DNA of 64,000 nucleotides from Pseudonocardia parietis (GTDB lineage: Bacteria; Actinomycetota; Actinomycetes; Mycobacteriales; Pseudonocardiaceae): the NCBI RefSeq assembly GCF_017876315.1, contig NZ_JAGINU010000001.1, positions 6,758,001-6,822,000 on the forward strand, given 5' to 3'. The position numbers and the translations under genes are program-made. Below, piece by piece: positions 15,528 to 23,127 of the stretch. The first letter of the stretch is position 1; the number at the start of each line of letters is the position of its first letter. The notes below the pieces were generated by a model. The model did no database searches. It saw only the letters and a program-made list of their open reading frames with translations, and was not told the DNA's origin.

Positions 15528-18500
15528 TCAGGCAGCCGGGACGCCGGCGACCAGCGCGTGCAACCCGTCCGCGTCGAGCAGGTCGGCGGGGCGCAGCGTC
15601 ACGCCCTCGCGGACGTAGTGGAAGGCCGCCCGCACCCGGTCCGGCGAGACGCCCTGCAATGCCGCCCAGGCCAGCCGGTAGGCGGCCAGCTGCACCCCCA
15701 CCGAGTGTTCCCGATCGGCCCCGGGCGGGCTGCCGGTCTTCCAGTCGACGACGGTCCAGCCGCCGTCCGGGTCTGTGAACACGGCGTCCATCCGGCCGCG
15801 CACCGCGACCCCGGCGAGCACGGTCTCGAACGACACCTCCACGTCGACCGGCATGCGGTCCGCCCACTCCGAGGCCTCGAACGCGGCCTGCAGCTCGGCC
15901 AGCTCGGCGGCGTCGGACTCCGAGGTGATCGACTCGTCGGCGGCCCCGGGGAGCTCGTCGATGTCCAGCAGCCGCTCCGCGCCGAACCGCTGCTCCAGCC
16001 AGGCGTGGAAGGCGGTGCCCCGGCGGGCGTGCGGGTTCGGCGGCATCGGCACCGGTCGCCGCAGCCGGACGGCGAGCGCGTCCGGGTCGTCGGCGAGCTC
16101 CACCAGGCGGCTCACCGACAACCGTCCGGGCAGCGCGACGGTCGGGCGGTCCGCGGCCGCGGCGCGTTCGGCGAGCAGGACGTCGACGTCGGCGGCCCAG
16201 CCCTCCGGGTCACCCTCGCCGTCGACGATGCCGGGCTCGGCGGTCGACCCGGACCCGGTCGGACCGGACGCGGTCGATCCCGGCGCGGCCGGTCCGGACG
16301 CGGTCGATCCCGGCGCGGCCGATCCGGACACGGTGGGCCCAGACGCGGTCGACTCGGGCGCAGCCGGCTCCGGTGCGGCCGGCTCCGGTGCCGGGCCGGG
16401 GAGATCGAGCGCGAGCTGATCGGCGCCGGCGCGCCGGGCCGGACGCGTGCGTTTCGGCTTCCGCGCCCGCAGCGCGTCCCGGACCAGGTCGGCACCGGCA
16501 CGGACGTCGTCGGCGCGGTCGCCGAACGGGTCCGGTGGCCACGTGGCGGTGCGCTCCACCCCGAGCGCGGGGTTGCCGGTGTCCGCCTCGGGCGGCGGCG
16601 CCCACACCTCCAGCTCGCCGACCTCCGAGCCGCCGGGACCGCTCAGGATCTCGGCCAGCTCGGTGAGGAACACCGACGGTTCCTTCGGCCGCTCCCCCGT
16701 CGCAGGCCAGCGGTGCCCGGACACCAGCAGGGTGCGCTCGGCGCGGGTGAGCGCGACGTAGAACAGCCGGCGTTCCTCGGCGAGGCGGCGCTCGTCGAGC
16801 GCGTCGTCGTGGTCGTCGAGGGCGTTCTCGACCTGCTTGCGGTCCGCGCCGGGCGGTGGCAGGTCGAGTCCGGGCAGGTCGTCGGCGTCGCCGCGCAGCG
16901 GGACCGGCAGGTCGGAGGGGTCCTTGAGCCAGCTCCCGGACATCTTGCGGCCCGGGAAGACCTGCGCCACCAGGTGCGGCACGGCGACGACCTCCCATTC
17001 GAGGCCCTTCGCGGCGTGCACGGTGAGGATCTGCACCCGGTCCGGGGCGACCTCGACCTCGCCAGGGGTGAGCCCCTCCTCGGCCTGCTCCGCGGTGTCG
17101 AGGTAGTCGAGCAGCGCCGGCAGCGACGGCACGTCGGCGCCGCTCGCGAAGTCGGCGACGACATCGGCGAACGCGTCCAGGTGCGCCCGCCCGGTCGGCC
17201 CGGGGCGCGACGTCGTCTCGACGTCGAGCAGCAGCGTCCGCTCGACGTCGGCGACCAGGTCGGTCAGCGGCGCGGCGGCCCGGGCACGCAGCTGGGACAG
17301 CTCGCGGCCGATCCGCCGGATCCGGTCGAACCCGGCAGGCGAGTAGCGGTCCGGCGCCCCCGGGTCGTCGAGGGCGTCGACCAGGCCTGCCTGCTCTGCC
17401 TGTTCACCGGGCAATGCGCCGAGTGCGAGATCGGACGCCGAGAGCGGTCCGGACCGGGCCGGGCGTGCCGGGACCAGCTCCCGGGCCCGCTGCCAGAGCG
17501 CGGCGAGATCGGCGATGCCGAGCCGCCAGCGTGGCCCGGTCAGCAGCCGGACGGCGGAGGGCCCGGCCAGCGGGTCCGTCACGACCCGCAGCGCGGAGAC
17601 CAGGTCACGGACCTCGGGGGTGGACAACAGCCCGCCGAGCCCCACGACCTCGACCGGCACCCTGCGGTCGCGCAGGGCGGCGGCGAGCGCGTCCATGTCG
17701 GAGCGGCGACGGACCAGGACGGCCGCGGTCGGCGGGTCTCCCCCGTCCTCCACACCGGCGTGCCAGCGGGACGCGACGCCGTCGGCGACCCAGTCGACCT
17801 CGGCGGCGACGTCGGCCAGCAGGGCGGCCCGGACGTCGCCGGGGCCCGCGCCGTCGAGCGGGCGCAGCTCCCCGACCCGGACCGAGCCGGGCGCCGTCCG
17901 CAGCGGCTCGGACACCCGGTTCGCCAGTGCGAGCACCTCGGCCGGGTTGCGGAAGCTGGTGAGCAGGCCGTGCACCGGTGCCGGGTCACCCCGGTGGGCA
18001 GGGAAGTCGGTGCGGAACCGGGCCAGGTTCCCGGCGCTCGCCCCACGCCAGCCGTAGATCGACTGGCAGGGATCGCCGACGGCGGTGACCGAGCGGTGCT
18101 CCGGTTCCGGTCCCGGGTCCGGCGCGAGACCCGGCGGCACGCCGAAGAGTGCGCGCAGCAGGACCCGCTGGGCGTGCCCGGTGTCCTGGTACTCGTCGAG
18201 CAGGACCGCGCGGTACTGGCCGCGCTCGATCCGCCCGACCTCCGGATCGGCCTCGGCGATCCGGGCTGCGAGCGCCATCTGGTCGGAGAAGTCCATCGCC
18301 TGCTCGGCCTGCTTGCGGCGGGCGAACTCCGCCACCAGCGGCAGCAACTCCAGGCGCATCCGCTGCCCGGCGATGCGCGCCTTGTACCCGGCGGACGGCT
18401 CCGCCCGCTGCCGTTTTCCGGGCGGGGCGTGCTCGAGCACCGGCAGCATCCGGGCGGTGAGCCGCTCGACGTCGGCCGGTTCGACCAGGTGCTCACCCAG

Positions 18501-19040
18501 CTCCCCCGCGATCGCCAGCAGGTATCCGGTGACCGTCGCCGGGACCCGGTCGATCTCCAGGTCCGCGGCCCAGGTGGAGACGACCCGGTGCGCGAGCTGC
18601 CAGGCGGCGGTGGGGCTGAGCAGCCGGTTCGCCGGTTCCGCCGGCAGCCGAAGGGCGTGCTCGCCGACGAGGCGGCCGGCGTAGGCGTGGTAGGTGGAGA
18701 CGGTCGGTTCCCCGGCGAGCAGCGCGGCCTTGCGGGCTCCGGTGGGATCGAGGTCGTCGAGGAGCCGGGCCCCGGCGAGGCGCCGCAACCGGGACCGGAC
18801 GCGGGTGCCGAGCTGCTGGGCGGCCTTGCGGGTGAAGGTGAGGCCGAGGACCTGCTCGGGCAGCACCCGCCCGGTCGCGACCAGCCAGACGACGCGGGCG
18901 GCCATCGTCTCCGTCTTGCCCGCCCCGGCCCCCGCGACGACCAGTGCCGGACCGGCCGGGGCGGCGATCACCGCGGCCTGCTCCTCGGTCGGCGGGTGCA
19001 GGCCGAGCGCCGTGGCGAGCTCGACCGGGGTGGGGTCCAT
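15528..19040 (-). CDS. adnB: AdnB-type helicase-nuclease subunit
   Basis: 1170 aa UvrD/Rep-type SF1A motor with a C-terminal RecB-family nuclease. Walker A is AGAGAGKTET (36-45); further helicase motifs include LTFTRKAAQQL, the DEYQDT motif II region, and VHAAKGLEW. The nuclease domain (about 900-1160) has RRGTAFHAWLE, the acidic GRMDAVF segment and VVDWKTG with K1101. No Fe-S cysteine set is seen, as expected for the AdnB side. With AdnA it forms the actinomycete helicase-nuclease that resects double-strand breaks. Between motor and nuclease there is a Pro/Ala/Ser/Thr-rich repeat linker (about 885-940). In mycobacteria adnB directly follows adnA; here about 4 kb separates them. Confidence 0.9.
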   Translation of the reverse strand: MDPTPVELATALGLHPPTEEQAAVIAAPAGPALVVAGAGAGKTETMAARVVWLVATGRVLPEQVLGLTFTRKAAQQLGTRVRSRLRRLAGARLLDDLDPTGARKAALLAGEPTVSTYHAYAGRLVGEHALRLPAEPANRLLSPTAAWQLAHRVVSTWAADLEIDRVPATVTGYLLAIAGELGEHLVEPADVERLTARMLPVLEHAPPGKRQRAEPSAGYKARIAGQRMRLELLPLVAEFARRKQAEQAMDFSDQMALAARIAEADPEVGRIERGQYRAVLLDEYQDTGHAQRVLLRALFGVPPGLAPDPGPEPEHRSVTAVGDPCQSIYGWRGASAGNLARFRTDFPAHRGDPAPVHGLLTSFRNPAEVLALANRVSEPLRTAPGSVRVGELRPLDGAGPGDVRAALLADVAAEVDWVADGVASRWHAGVEDGGDPPTAAVLVRRRSDMDALAAALRDRRVPVEVVGLGGLLSTPEVRDLVSALRVVTDPLAGPSAVRLLTGPRWRLGIADLAALWQRARELVPARPARSGPLSASDLALGALPGEQAEQAGLVDALDDPGAPDRYSPAGFDRIRRIGRELSQLRARAAAPLTDLVADVERTLLLDVETTSRPGPTGRAHLDAFADVVADFASGADVPSLPALLDYLDTAEQAEEGLTPGEVEVAPDRVQILTVHAAKGLEWEVVAVPHLVAQVFPGRKMSGSWLKDPSDLPVPLRGDADDLPGLDLPPPGADRKQVENALDDHDDALDERRLAEERRLFYVALTRAERTLLVSGHRWPATGERPKEPSVFLTELAEILSGPGGSEVGELEVWAPPPEADTGNPALGVERTATWPPDPFGDRADDVRAGADLVRDALRARKPKRTRPARRAGADQLALDLPGPAPEPAAPEPAAPESTASGPTVSGSAAPGSTASGPAAPGSTASGPTGSGSTAEPGIVDGEGDPEGWAADVDVLLAERAAAADRPTVALPGRLSVSRLVELADDPDALAVRLRRPVPMPPNPHARRGTAFHAWLEQRFGAERLLDIDELPGAADESITSESDAAELAELQAAFEASEWADRMPVDVEVSFETVLAGVAVRGRMDAVFTDPDGGWTVVDWKTGSPPGADREHSVGVQLAAYRLAWAALQGVSPDRVRAAFHYVREGVTLRPADLLDADGLHALVAGVPAA
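16225..16395. repeat. Tandem repeats in the adnB linker
   Basis: Imperfect 15- and 30-bp units encode repeated PGSTASGP/AAPE-type segments between motor and nuclease domains. The best pair is two nearly identical 30-bp copies around 16266-16325. All units are in frame. Confidence 0.6.
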
Positions 19041-19144
19041 GCCCCTGTTCTACCCGGCACCGCCGACGCTTCCGGGCGCGCCCACCGGCCCGATCCGGAC
19101 CGCGGTGACCATCGGCAGCGCAGTGGACCCGTGGCCGGACGGAC

Positions 19145-20806
19145 TCAGACCGGCTCGTACACCCGCGCCCAGTCGACCTGCAGCCGCACCTCGTCCGGAG
19201 TGGTCGCGTCCGGGGCGGGGATCCACTTCACCGCGGGGCCCTGGTCGAGCTGGATGCACAGGTGCATCGGCGTCGTGGGGATGGCCCGCCGGTCGGTGAC
19301 CTCCCACTTCTTCTCGCCGTCGACGTACCAGGTGATCCGGTCCGGCAGCCACTCCATCGCGAACGTGTGCCACTGCGTGAAGTCGCCGGGCGTCTCGGTG
19401 GACAGGACGTGGTTCTCCGCGCCGTAGTGCACGAACGCCGTCGCCGCGCCGCGGTCGCCGTAGGGGATCTCCATCATGTCCAGCTCACCGTCGGCCGGGA
19501 ACCGCTCGGAGTCCGGCCAGAGCAGGATCGCGGGGCTGTAGCCGGTGCCCGGGTCGGTGCGCGCCCGGAACTCCCAGCGGCCGTAGGGCTGCCCGCTGTG
19601 CATGGCCATGCCACCGGACACGCCGCCGCCCGCAGCCCGCGGGCGGGCGGTGATCGTGAGCAGGCCGTCGTCCATGGAGATCGCCGACGGGCGGCGCAGA
19701 CCGTTCCCGAACCCGCCGGGCGAGTTGTAGACCGTCCAGCTCGACCGGTCGACGCGGGTGCCGTCGAACTCGTCACCGCCGACCTGGCGCCACTGCTGCG
19801 GCGGAGGCGGAGGCGGTGGGGGCGGCAACTGGTTGTCGAGCGCGGACGTCGCGGTGACGCCGCCGACCTCGCCGTCCGGTGGGACGAGGACCGTCCAGAT
19901 CAGGCCGGTGACGGCGACCAGCACCAGCGCCATCACACCGGCGCCGTGCGCGACCCGACGGCGGAGCCCGGTGTGCTCCCGACGGCGCTGCGAGCGCGAC
20001 GCGAGGTCCGGGGCGGCGTTCGGTGCGAGATCCGGGGCGACGTGCGGGGCAAGGGTCGGAGCGACGTTTGGGGTGAGGACCGGTGCGAGATCCGGGGCGC
20101 GGTCCGGCGGGAGATCCGGGGCGCGGTCCGGCGCGAGATCCGGTGCGACGGGTCGGCGCGATGCAGCAGGGCGCGCCGGATCCCCGCCGAGATGCGCCTC
20201 ACGGGTGTCCAGAGATCCACTATTCCCCCTGAGGCGCATCTCGGCGGGGTCGGCCGGAACCGCCGGGCGACGCAGCTCGGACGGGCGAGGTGGGCCTGCC
20301 GGCCGGGGCAGCTCGGACAGCCGGGACGGGCCGACCGGGCGAGGCAGGTCGGCCGGGCGAGCCGAACCAGCCGGGCGAGGCAGGTCGGCCGGGCGAGGCA
20401 GGTCGGCCGCGCGAGCCGGACCAGCCGGGGGACGCAGCTCGGCCGGGCGAGCCGAACCAGCCGGGCGGCGAGGCTCAGGCGGGCGAAATGGTTCAGTCGA
20501 GTGGGGCGAATCTGCCGGGCGAGGCAGCTCGGCACGGGCCTGACCGGGGTCCTGCTCGCCGGGCCACCCCGTGACCGGCCGTCCCGAGGCGCCGGGCTGG
20601 CGCACGACCGGTCCCGGTCGCCCGGGCGGTCCCGGCTGCTCGGACGGTCCCAGTCGCTCGGGCGGTCCCAGCTGCTCGGACGGTCCCAGCTGCTCGGACA
20701 GCCGCGCCGCACGCCGCGGCCTCGGCACGACGGGGCGCGCGCCGGGCCCGAGCCCGGATACAGGTCGCCCCGTTCCGTCCACGACTACAGAGACGCACGG
20801 ACGCAA
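19145..20806 (-). CDS. Membrane-anchored glycoside hydrolase family 16 protein with repetitive N-terminus
   Basis: 553 aa as read from 20806. Residues about 1-290 are Pro/Arg/Ala-rich imperfect repeats (for example RPADLPRPA and APDLAPDRAPDL). One membrane helix lies at about 288-308, then a poly-Pro run and a GH16 beta-jelly-roll domain (about 340-553). The catalytic motif ExDxxE is E441-L-D443-M-M-E446, so beta-glucanase-type hydrolysis outside the cell is expected; the substrate is unknown. The N-terminal part would be cytoplasmic. The start is uncertain, because the functional protein could begin much closer to the helix. It lies 77 bp downstream of serS on the same strand. A perfect inverted repeat sits in the coding region at 20182-20249. 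Confidence 0.75.
   Translation of the reverse strand: MRPCVSVVVDGTGRPVSGLGPGARPVVPRPRRAARLSEQLGPSEQLGPPERLGPSEQPGPPGRPGPVVRQPGASGRPVTGWPGEQDPGQARAELPRPADSPHSTEPFRPPEPRRPAGSARPAELRPPAGPARAADLPRPADLPRPAGSARPADLPRPVGPSRLSELPRPAGPPRPSELRRPAVPADPAEMRLRGNSGSLDTREAHLGGDPARPAASRRPVAPDLAPDRAPDLPPDRAPDLAPVLTPNVAPTLAPHVAPDLAPNAAPDLASRSQRRREHTGLRRRVAHGAGVMALVLVAVTGLIWTVLVPPDGEVGGVTATSALDNQLPPPPPPPPPQQWRQVGGDEFDGTRVDRSSWTVYNSPGGFGNGLRRPSAISMDDGLLTITARPRAAGGGVSGGMAMHSGQPYGRWEFRARTDPGTGYSPAILLWPDSERFPADGELDMMEIPYGDRGAATAFVHYGAENHVLSTETPGDFTQWHTFAMEWLPDRITWYVDGEKKWEVTDRRAIPTTPMHLCIQLDQGPAVKWIPAPDATTPDEVRLQVDWARVYEPV
20182..20249. repeat. Perfect 20-bp inverted repeat with 28-nt loop
   Basis: The arm at 20182-20201 (CCCCGCCGAGATGCGCCTCA) is the exact reverse complement of 20230-20249. 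It lies inside the repetitive N-terminal coding region of the GH16 gene and interrupts the Pro/Arg repeat pattern with unrelated residues. It looks like a small inserted hairpin element. Confidence 0.8.
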
Positions 20807-20883
20807 GTCCGGTTGCGCCCCGGGTCGCCCCCGTCACGGTGTGCCCGCCCGGCCGCTGCGGGTTCCCGCTCGCGGCGCGACGC

Positions 20884-22134
20884 TCAGGCGGGCGGGGCCC
20901 CGACGGTCGCGGGCGCCCCGTGCCGCTGCAGCACCTCGGGCACCGCGACGGTCCCGTTCGCGTCCTGGAAGTTCTCCATGATCGCCAGCATGGCGCGGGC
21001 GGTGGCGCCGGTCCCGTTGAGCGTGTGGACGTTCTCGGTCGGCGCGTTCGCCTCGCGGCGGAACCGGACGTTCAGCCGTCGTGCCTGGTAGTCGGTGGTG
21101 TTGGAGCAGGAGGTGATCTCGCGGTAGCGCTCCTGCACGGGGAACCAGGCCTCGATGTCGTACTTCTTCGCGGCCGGGTTGCCGAGGTCGCCGACGGCGA
21201 TGTTCTGCACCCGGTAGGGCAGGCCGAGGTCCTGCACGATCGACTCCTCGTACGCGAGGAGCTGCTCGTGGACGTCCTGGGAGTGCTCGGGCAGGCAGTA
21301 GACGAACATCTCGACCTTGTCGAACTGGTGCACCCGGAACATGCCCTTGGTGTCCTTGCCCGCGGCACCGGCCTCGCGGCGGAAATTCGTCGAGAACGCG
21401 ACGTAGCGGGCCGGCAGGTCCTCGACGCCGAGGATCTCGTCCATGTGGATGCCGGCCAGCGCGACCTCGGACGTACCAGTCAGGTACAGGCCGTCCTTCT
21501 CGAGCTGGTAGAGGTTCGACTCCTCGGTCGGCAGGAAGCCGGTGCCGTACATCGCCTTCTCGCCGGCCAGCACCGGGCCGAGCACGGGTACGAAACCCTC
21601 TCCGACCAGCTTGTCCATCACGAAACGGAACAGCGCGATCTCGAGCATCGCGACGTCACCGAACCGGTAGGCGAACCGAGACCCGGACAACCGGGCGCCG
21701 CGGGCCATGTCCACCCGCCCGGCCGGCGAGCCGAGGTCCAGGTGGTCACGCGGCTCGAAGTCGAACGACGGCCGCTCGCCCCAGGTCCGGACGGTGACCG
21801 CGTCCTCCTCGGCCATCCCGTCGGCGGCGGTCGGGTCGGGCAGGTTCGGGATCGCGGCGAGGAGAACGGTCCGCTCGGCGTCGGCCGCGGCGAGGTCCTC
21901 CTCCGCGGCGCGCAGCTCGTCCTTCTCCTTCTTGAACTGCTCCACCTGCTCGGGCGTCGGCTTGCCCTTGGGCCGCTGCTTCTGCGCGGCGCGCAGGCCG
22001 CCGACGCGGTCGGTCAGCTCCCGCCAGCGGACGTCGACCTCCAGCAGGGCGTCGAAGTCCGCGGACGCGCCGCGACGGGACAGCGCCGTGCGGAACCGGT
22101 CCGGGTCCTGTCGGGCCGCCTTGAGGTCGATCAC
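20884..22134 (-). CDS. serS: Seryl-tRNA synthetase
   Basis: Charges tRNA-Ser and tRNA-Sec with serine. 416 aa, class II synthetase. The N-terminal helical arm (about 1-105) is the tRNA-binding coiled coil. Motif 2 is visible around FRREAGAAG and motif 3 around NGTGATARAMLAIMEN. The GTG at 22134 gives the usual N-terminus starting (M)IDLKAARQDP; the ATG at 22167 would add 11 atypical residues. A -10-like TACGAT on the minus strand (22166-22171) gives a short leader. No T-box is visible. Confidence 0.97.
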   Translation of the reverse strand: MIDLKAARQDPDRFRTALSRRGASADFDALLEVDVRWRELTDRVGGLRAAQKQRPKGKPTPEQVEQFKKEKDELRAAEEDLAAADAERTVLLAAIPNLPDPTAADGMAEEDAVTVRTWGERPSFDFEPRDHLDLGSPAGRVDMARGARLSGSRFAYRFGDVAMLEIALFRFVMDKLVGEGFVPVLGPVLAGEKAMYGTGFLPTEESNLYQLEKDGLYLTGTSEVALAGIHMDEILGVEDLPARYVAFSTNFRREAGAAGKDTKGMFRVHQFDKVEMFVYCLPEHSQDVHEQLLAYEESIVQDLGLPYRVQNIAVGDLGNPAAKKYDIEAWFPVQERYREITSCSNTTDYQARRLNVRFRREANAPTENVHTLNGTGATARAMLAIMENFQDANGTVAVPEVLQRHGAPATVGAPPA

Positions 22135-22165
22135 TGGACGCCCAGCCTCTCGTATCGGGGATGCC

Positions 22166-22171
22166 ATCGTA
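22166..22171 (-). promoter_or_regulatory. Candidate serS -10 element
   Basis: TACGAT on the minus strand fits TANNNT and lies about 31 bases upstream of the serS GTG. No clear -35 is seen. Confidence 0.4.
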
Positions 22172-22200
22172 GAACCGGGAATGATCGCGCCCGTCCGGTG

Positions 22201-22212
22201 GTAGTCGACTAC
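22201..22212. promoter_or_regulatory. 12-bp palindrome abutting the LLM oxidoreductase start
   Basis: GTAGTCGACTAC is its own reverse complement and ends exactly before the ATG at 22213. It could be an operator controlling the LLM gene, with the divergent serS promoter close by. Confidence 0.4.
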
Positions 22213-23052
22213 ATGACTTCCTCACTCGGCCGATACGGCGTCTGGCGGCACGCGAGCGGTCTCACCCCCGAGCTGGCGCAGCACATCGAGTCGCTCGGCT
22301 TCGGCGCGATCTGGATCGGCGGGTCGCCTCCCGGGGATCTGAAGCTGGCCGAGTCGCTGCTCGACGCGACGTCGTCGCTGGTCGTCGCCACCGGCATCGT
22401 CAACATGTGGTCGACCCCGGCGGACGAGGTCGCCGCCTCCTACCACCGGGTCGCGGGCGGGCACCCGAACCGGTTCCTGCTCGGCGTCGGGGTGGGCCAC
22501 CCCGAGGCGACCAGCGACTACACCCGCCCGTACGCGACCATCGTCGAGTACCTGGACCGGCTCGACGACGCCGGTATCCCGCTGGGCGGGCGCGCGCTCG
22601 CCGCGCTCGGGCCGAAGGTGCTGGAGCTGTCCCGGGAGCGGACCGCCGGGGCGCACCCCTACCTCACGCCGCCCGAGCACACCCGCATCGCCCGCGACAG
22701 CCTCGGCCCGGACCGGCTGCTGGCCCCGGAGCACAAGGTCGTGCTCGACACCGACCCGGAGGCCGCCCGCGCGCTCGGCAGGCCCGCCGTGCAGAAGCCC
22801 TACCTCGGACTGCGGAACTACACCACCAACCTCAAGCGTCTCGGGTGGACCGACGACGACATCGCCGACGGCGGCAGCGACGCGCTGATCGACGCGCTCG
22901 TCGCGCACGGCACGCCGGAGCAGGTCGCGGCCCGGCTGAACGAGCACCTGGCCGCCGGCGCCGACCACGTCTGCGCTCAGCTGATCACGCCGCAGATGCG
23001 GGACCCGGAGGACGGTCTGGCCCGCCTCGCCGGCGCGCTGGGCATCGGCTGA
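22213..23052 (+). CDS. LLM-class F420-dependent oxidoreductase
   Basis: 279 aa luciferase-like TIM-barrel protein of the actinomycete F420 group (TIGR03620-like). Conserved parts are the N-terminal segment GFGAIWIGGSPPGDL, the GVGVGHPE loop, and GGRALAALGPK. F420H2-dependent hydride transfer is the family role; the substrate cannot be told. The ATG at 22213 is the first start after the divergent serS promoter region; the long upstream frame is a shadow of serS. It is transcribed rightward and convergently with adnA, with a strong hairpin between the two stops. Confidence 0.88.
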   Translation: MTSSLGRYGVWRHASGLTPELAQHIESLGFGAIWIGGSPPGDLKLAESLLDATSSLVVATGIVNMWSTPADEVAASYHRVAGGHPNRFLLGVGVGHPEATSDYTRPYATIVEYLDRLDDAGIPLGGRALAALGPKVLELSRERTAGAHPYLTPPEHTRIARDSLGPDRLLAPEHKVVLDTDPEAARALGRPAVQKPYLGLRNYTTNLKRLGWTDDDIADGGSDALIDALVAHGTPEQVAARLNEHLAAGADHVCAQLITPQMRDPEDGLARLAGALGIG

Positions 23053-23065
23053 CACCGGCGCCGGC

Positions 23066-23102
23066 CCCGGCCGCGCCACCGGTCACTCCGGGCGCGGCCG
23101 GG
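23066..23102. terminator. Hairpin between the LLM gene and adnA
   Basis: A 12-bp perfect stem, CCCGGCCGCGCC at 23066-23077 with its complement at 23091-23102, with a 13-nt loop, between convergent stops at 23052 and 23128. Confidence 0.7.
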
Positions 23103-23127
23103 TCGCCCGGCGTTCCTCCGCAGGTAA

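Noticed and set aside
15411..19427. Open frame of more than 1300 codons opposite adnB
   Set aside because: High GC leaves antisense frames open. The translated product is Gly/Arg/Pro-rich without domains, and adnB on the other strand has complete helicase and nuclease motifs.
22135..22212. T-box riboswitch before serS
   Set aside because: The gap is only 78 bp, shared with a divergent gene, and no T-box sequence or long structured leader is visible.
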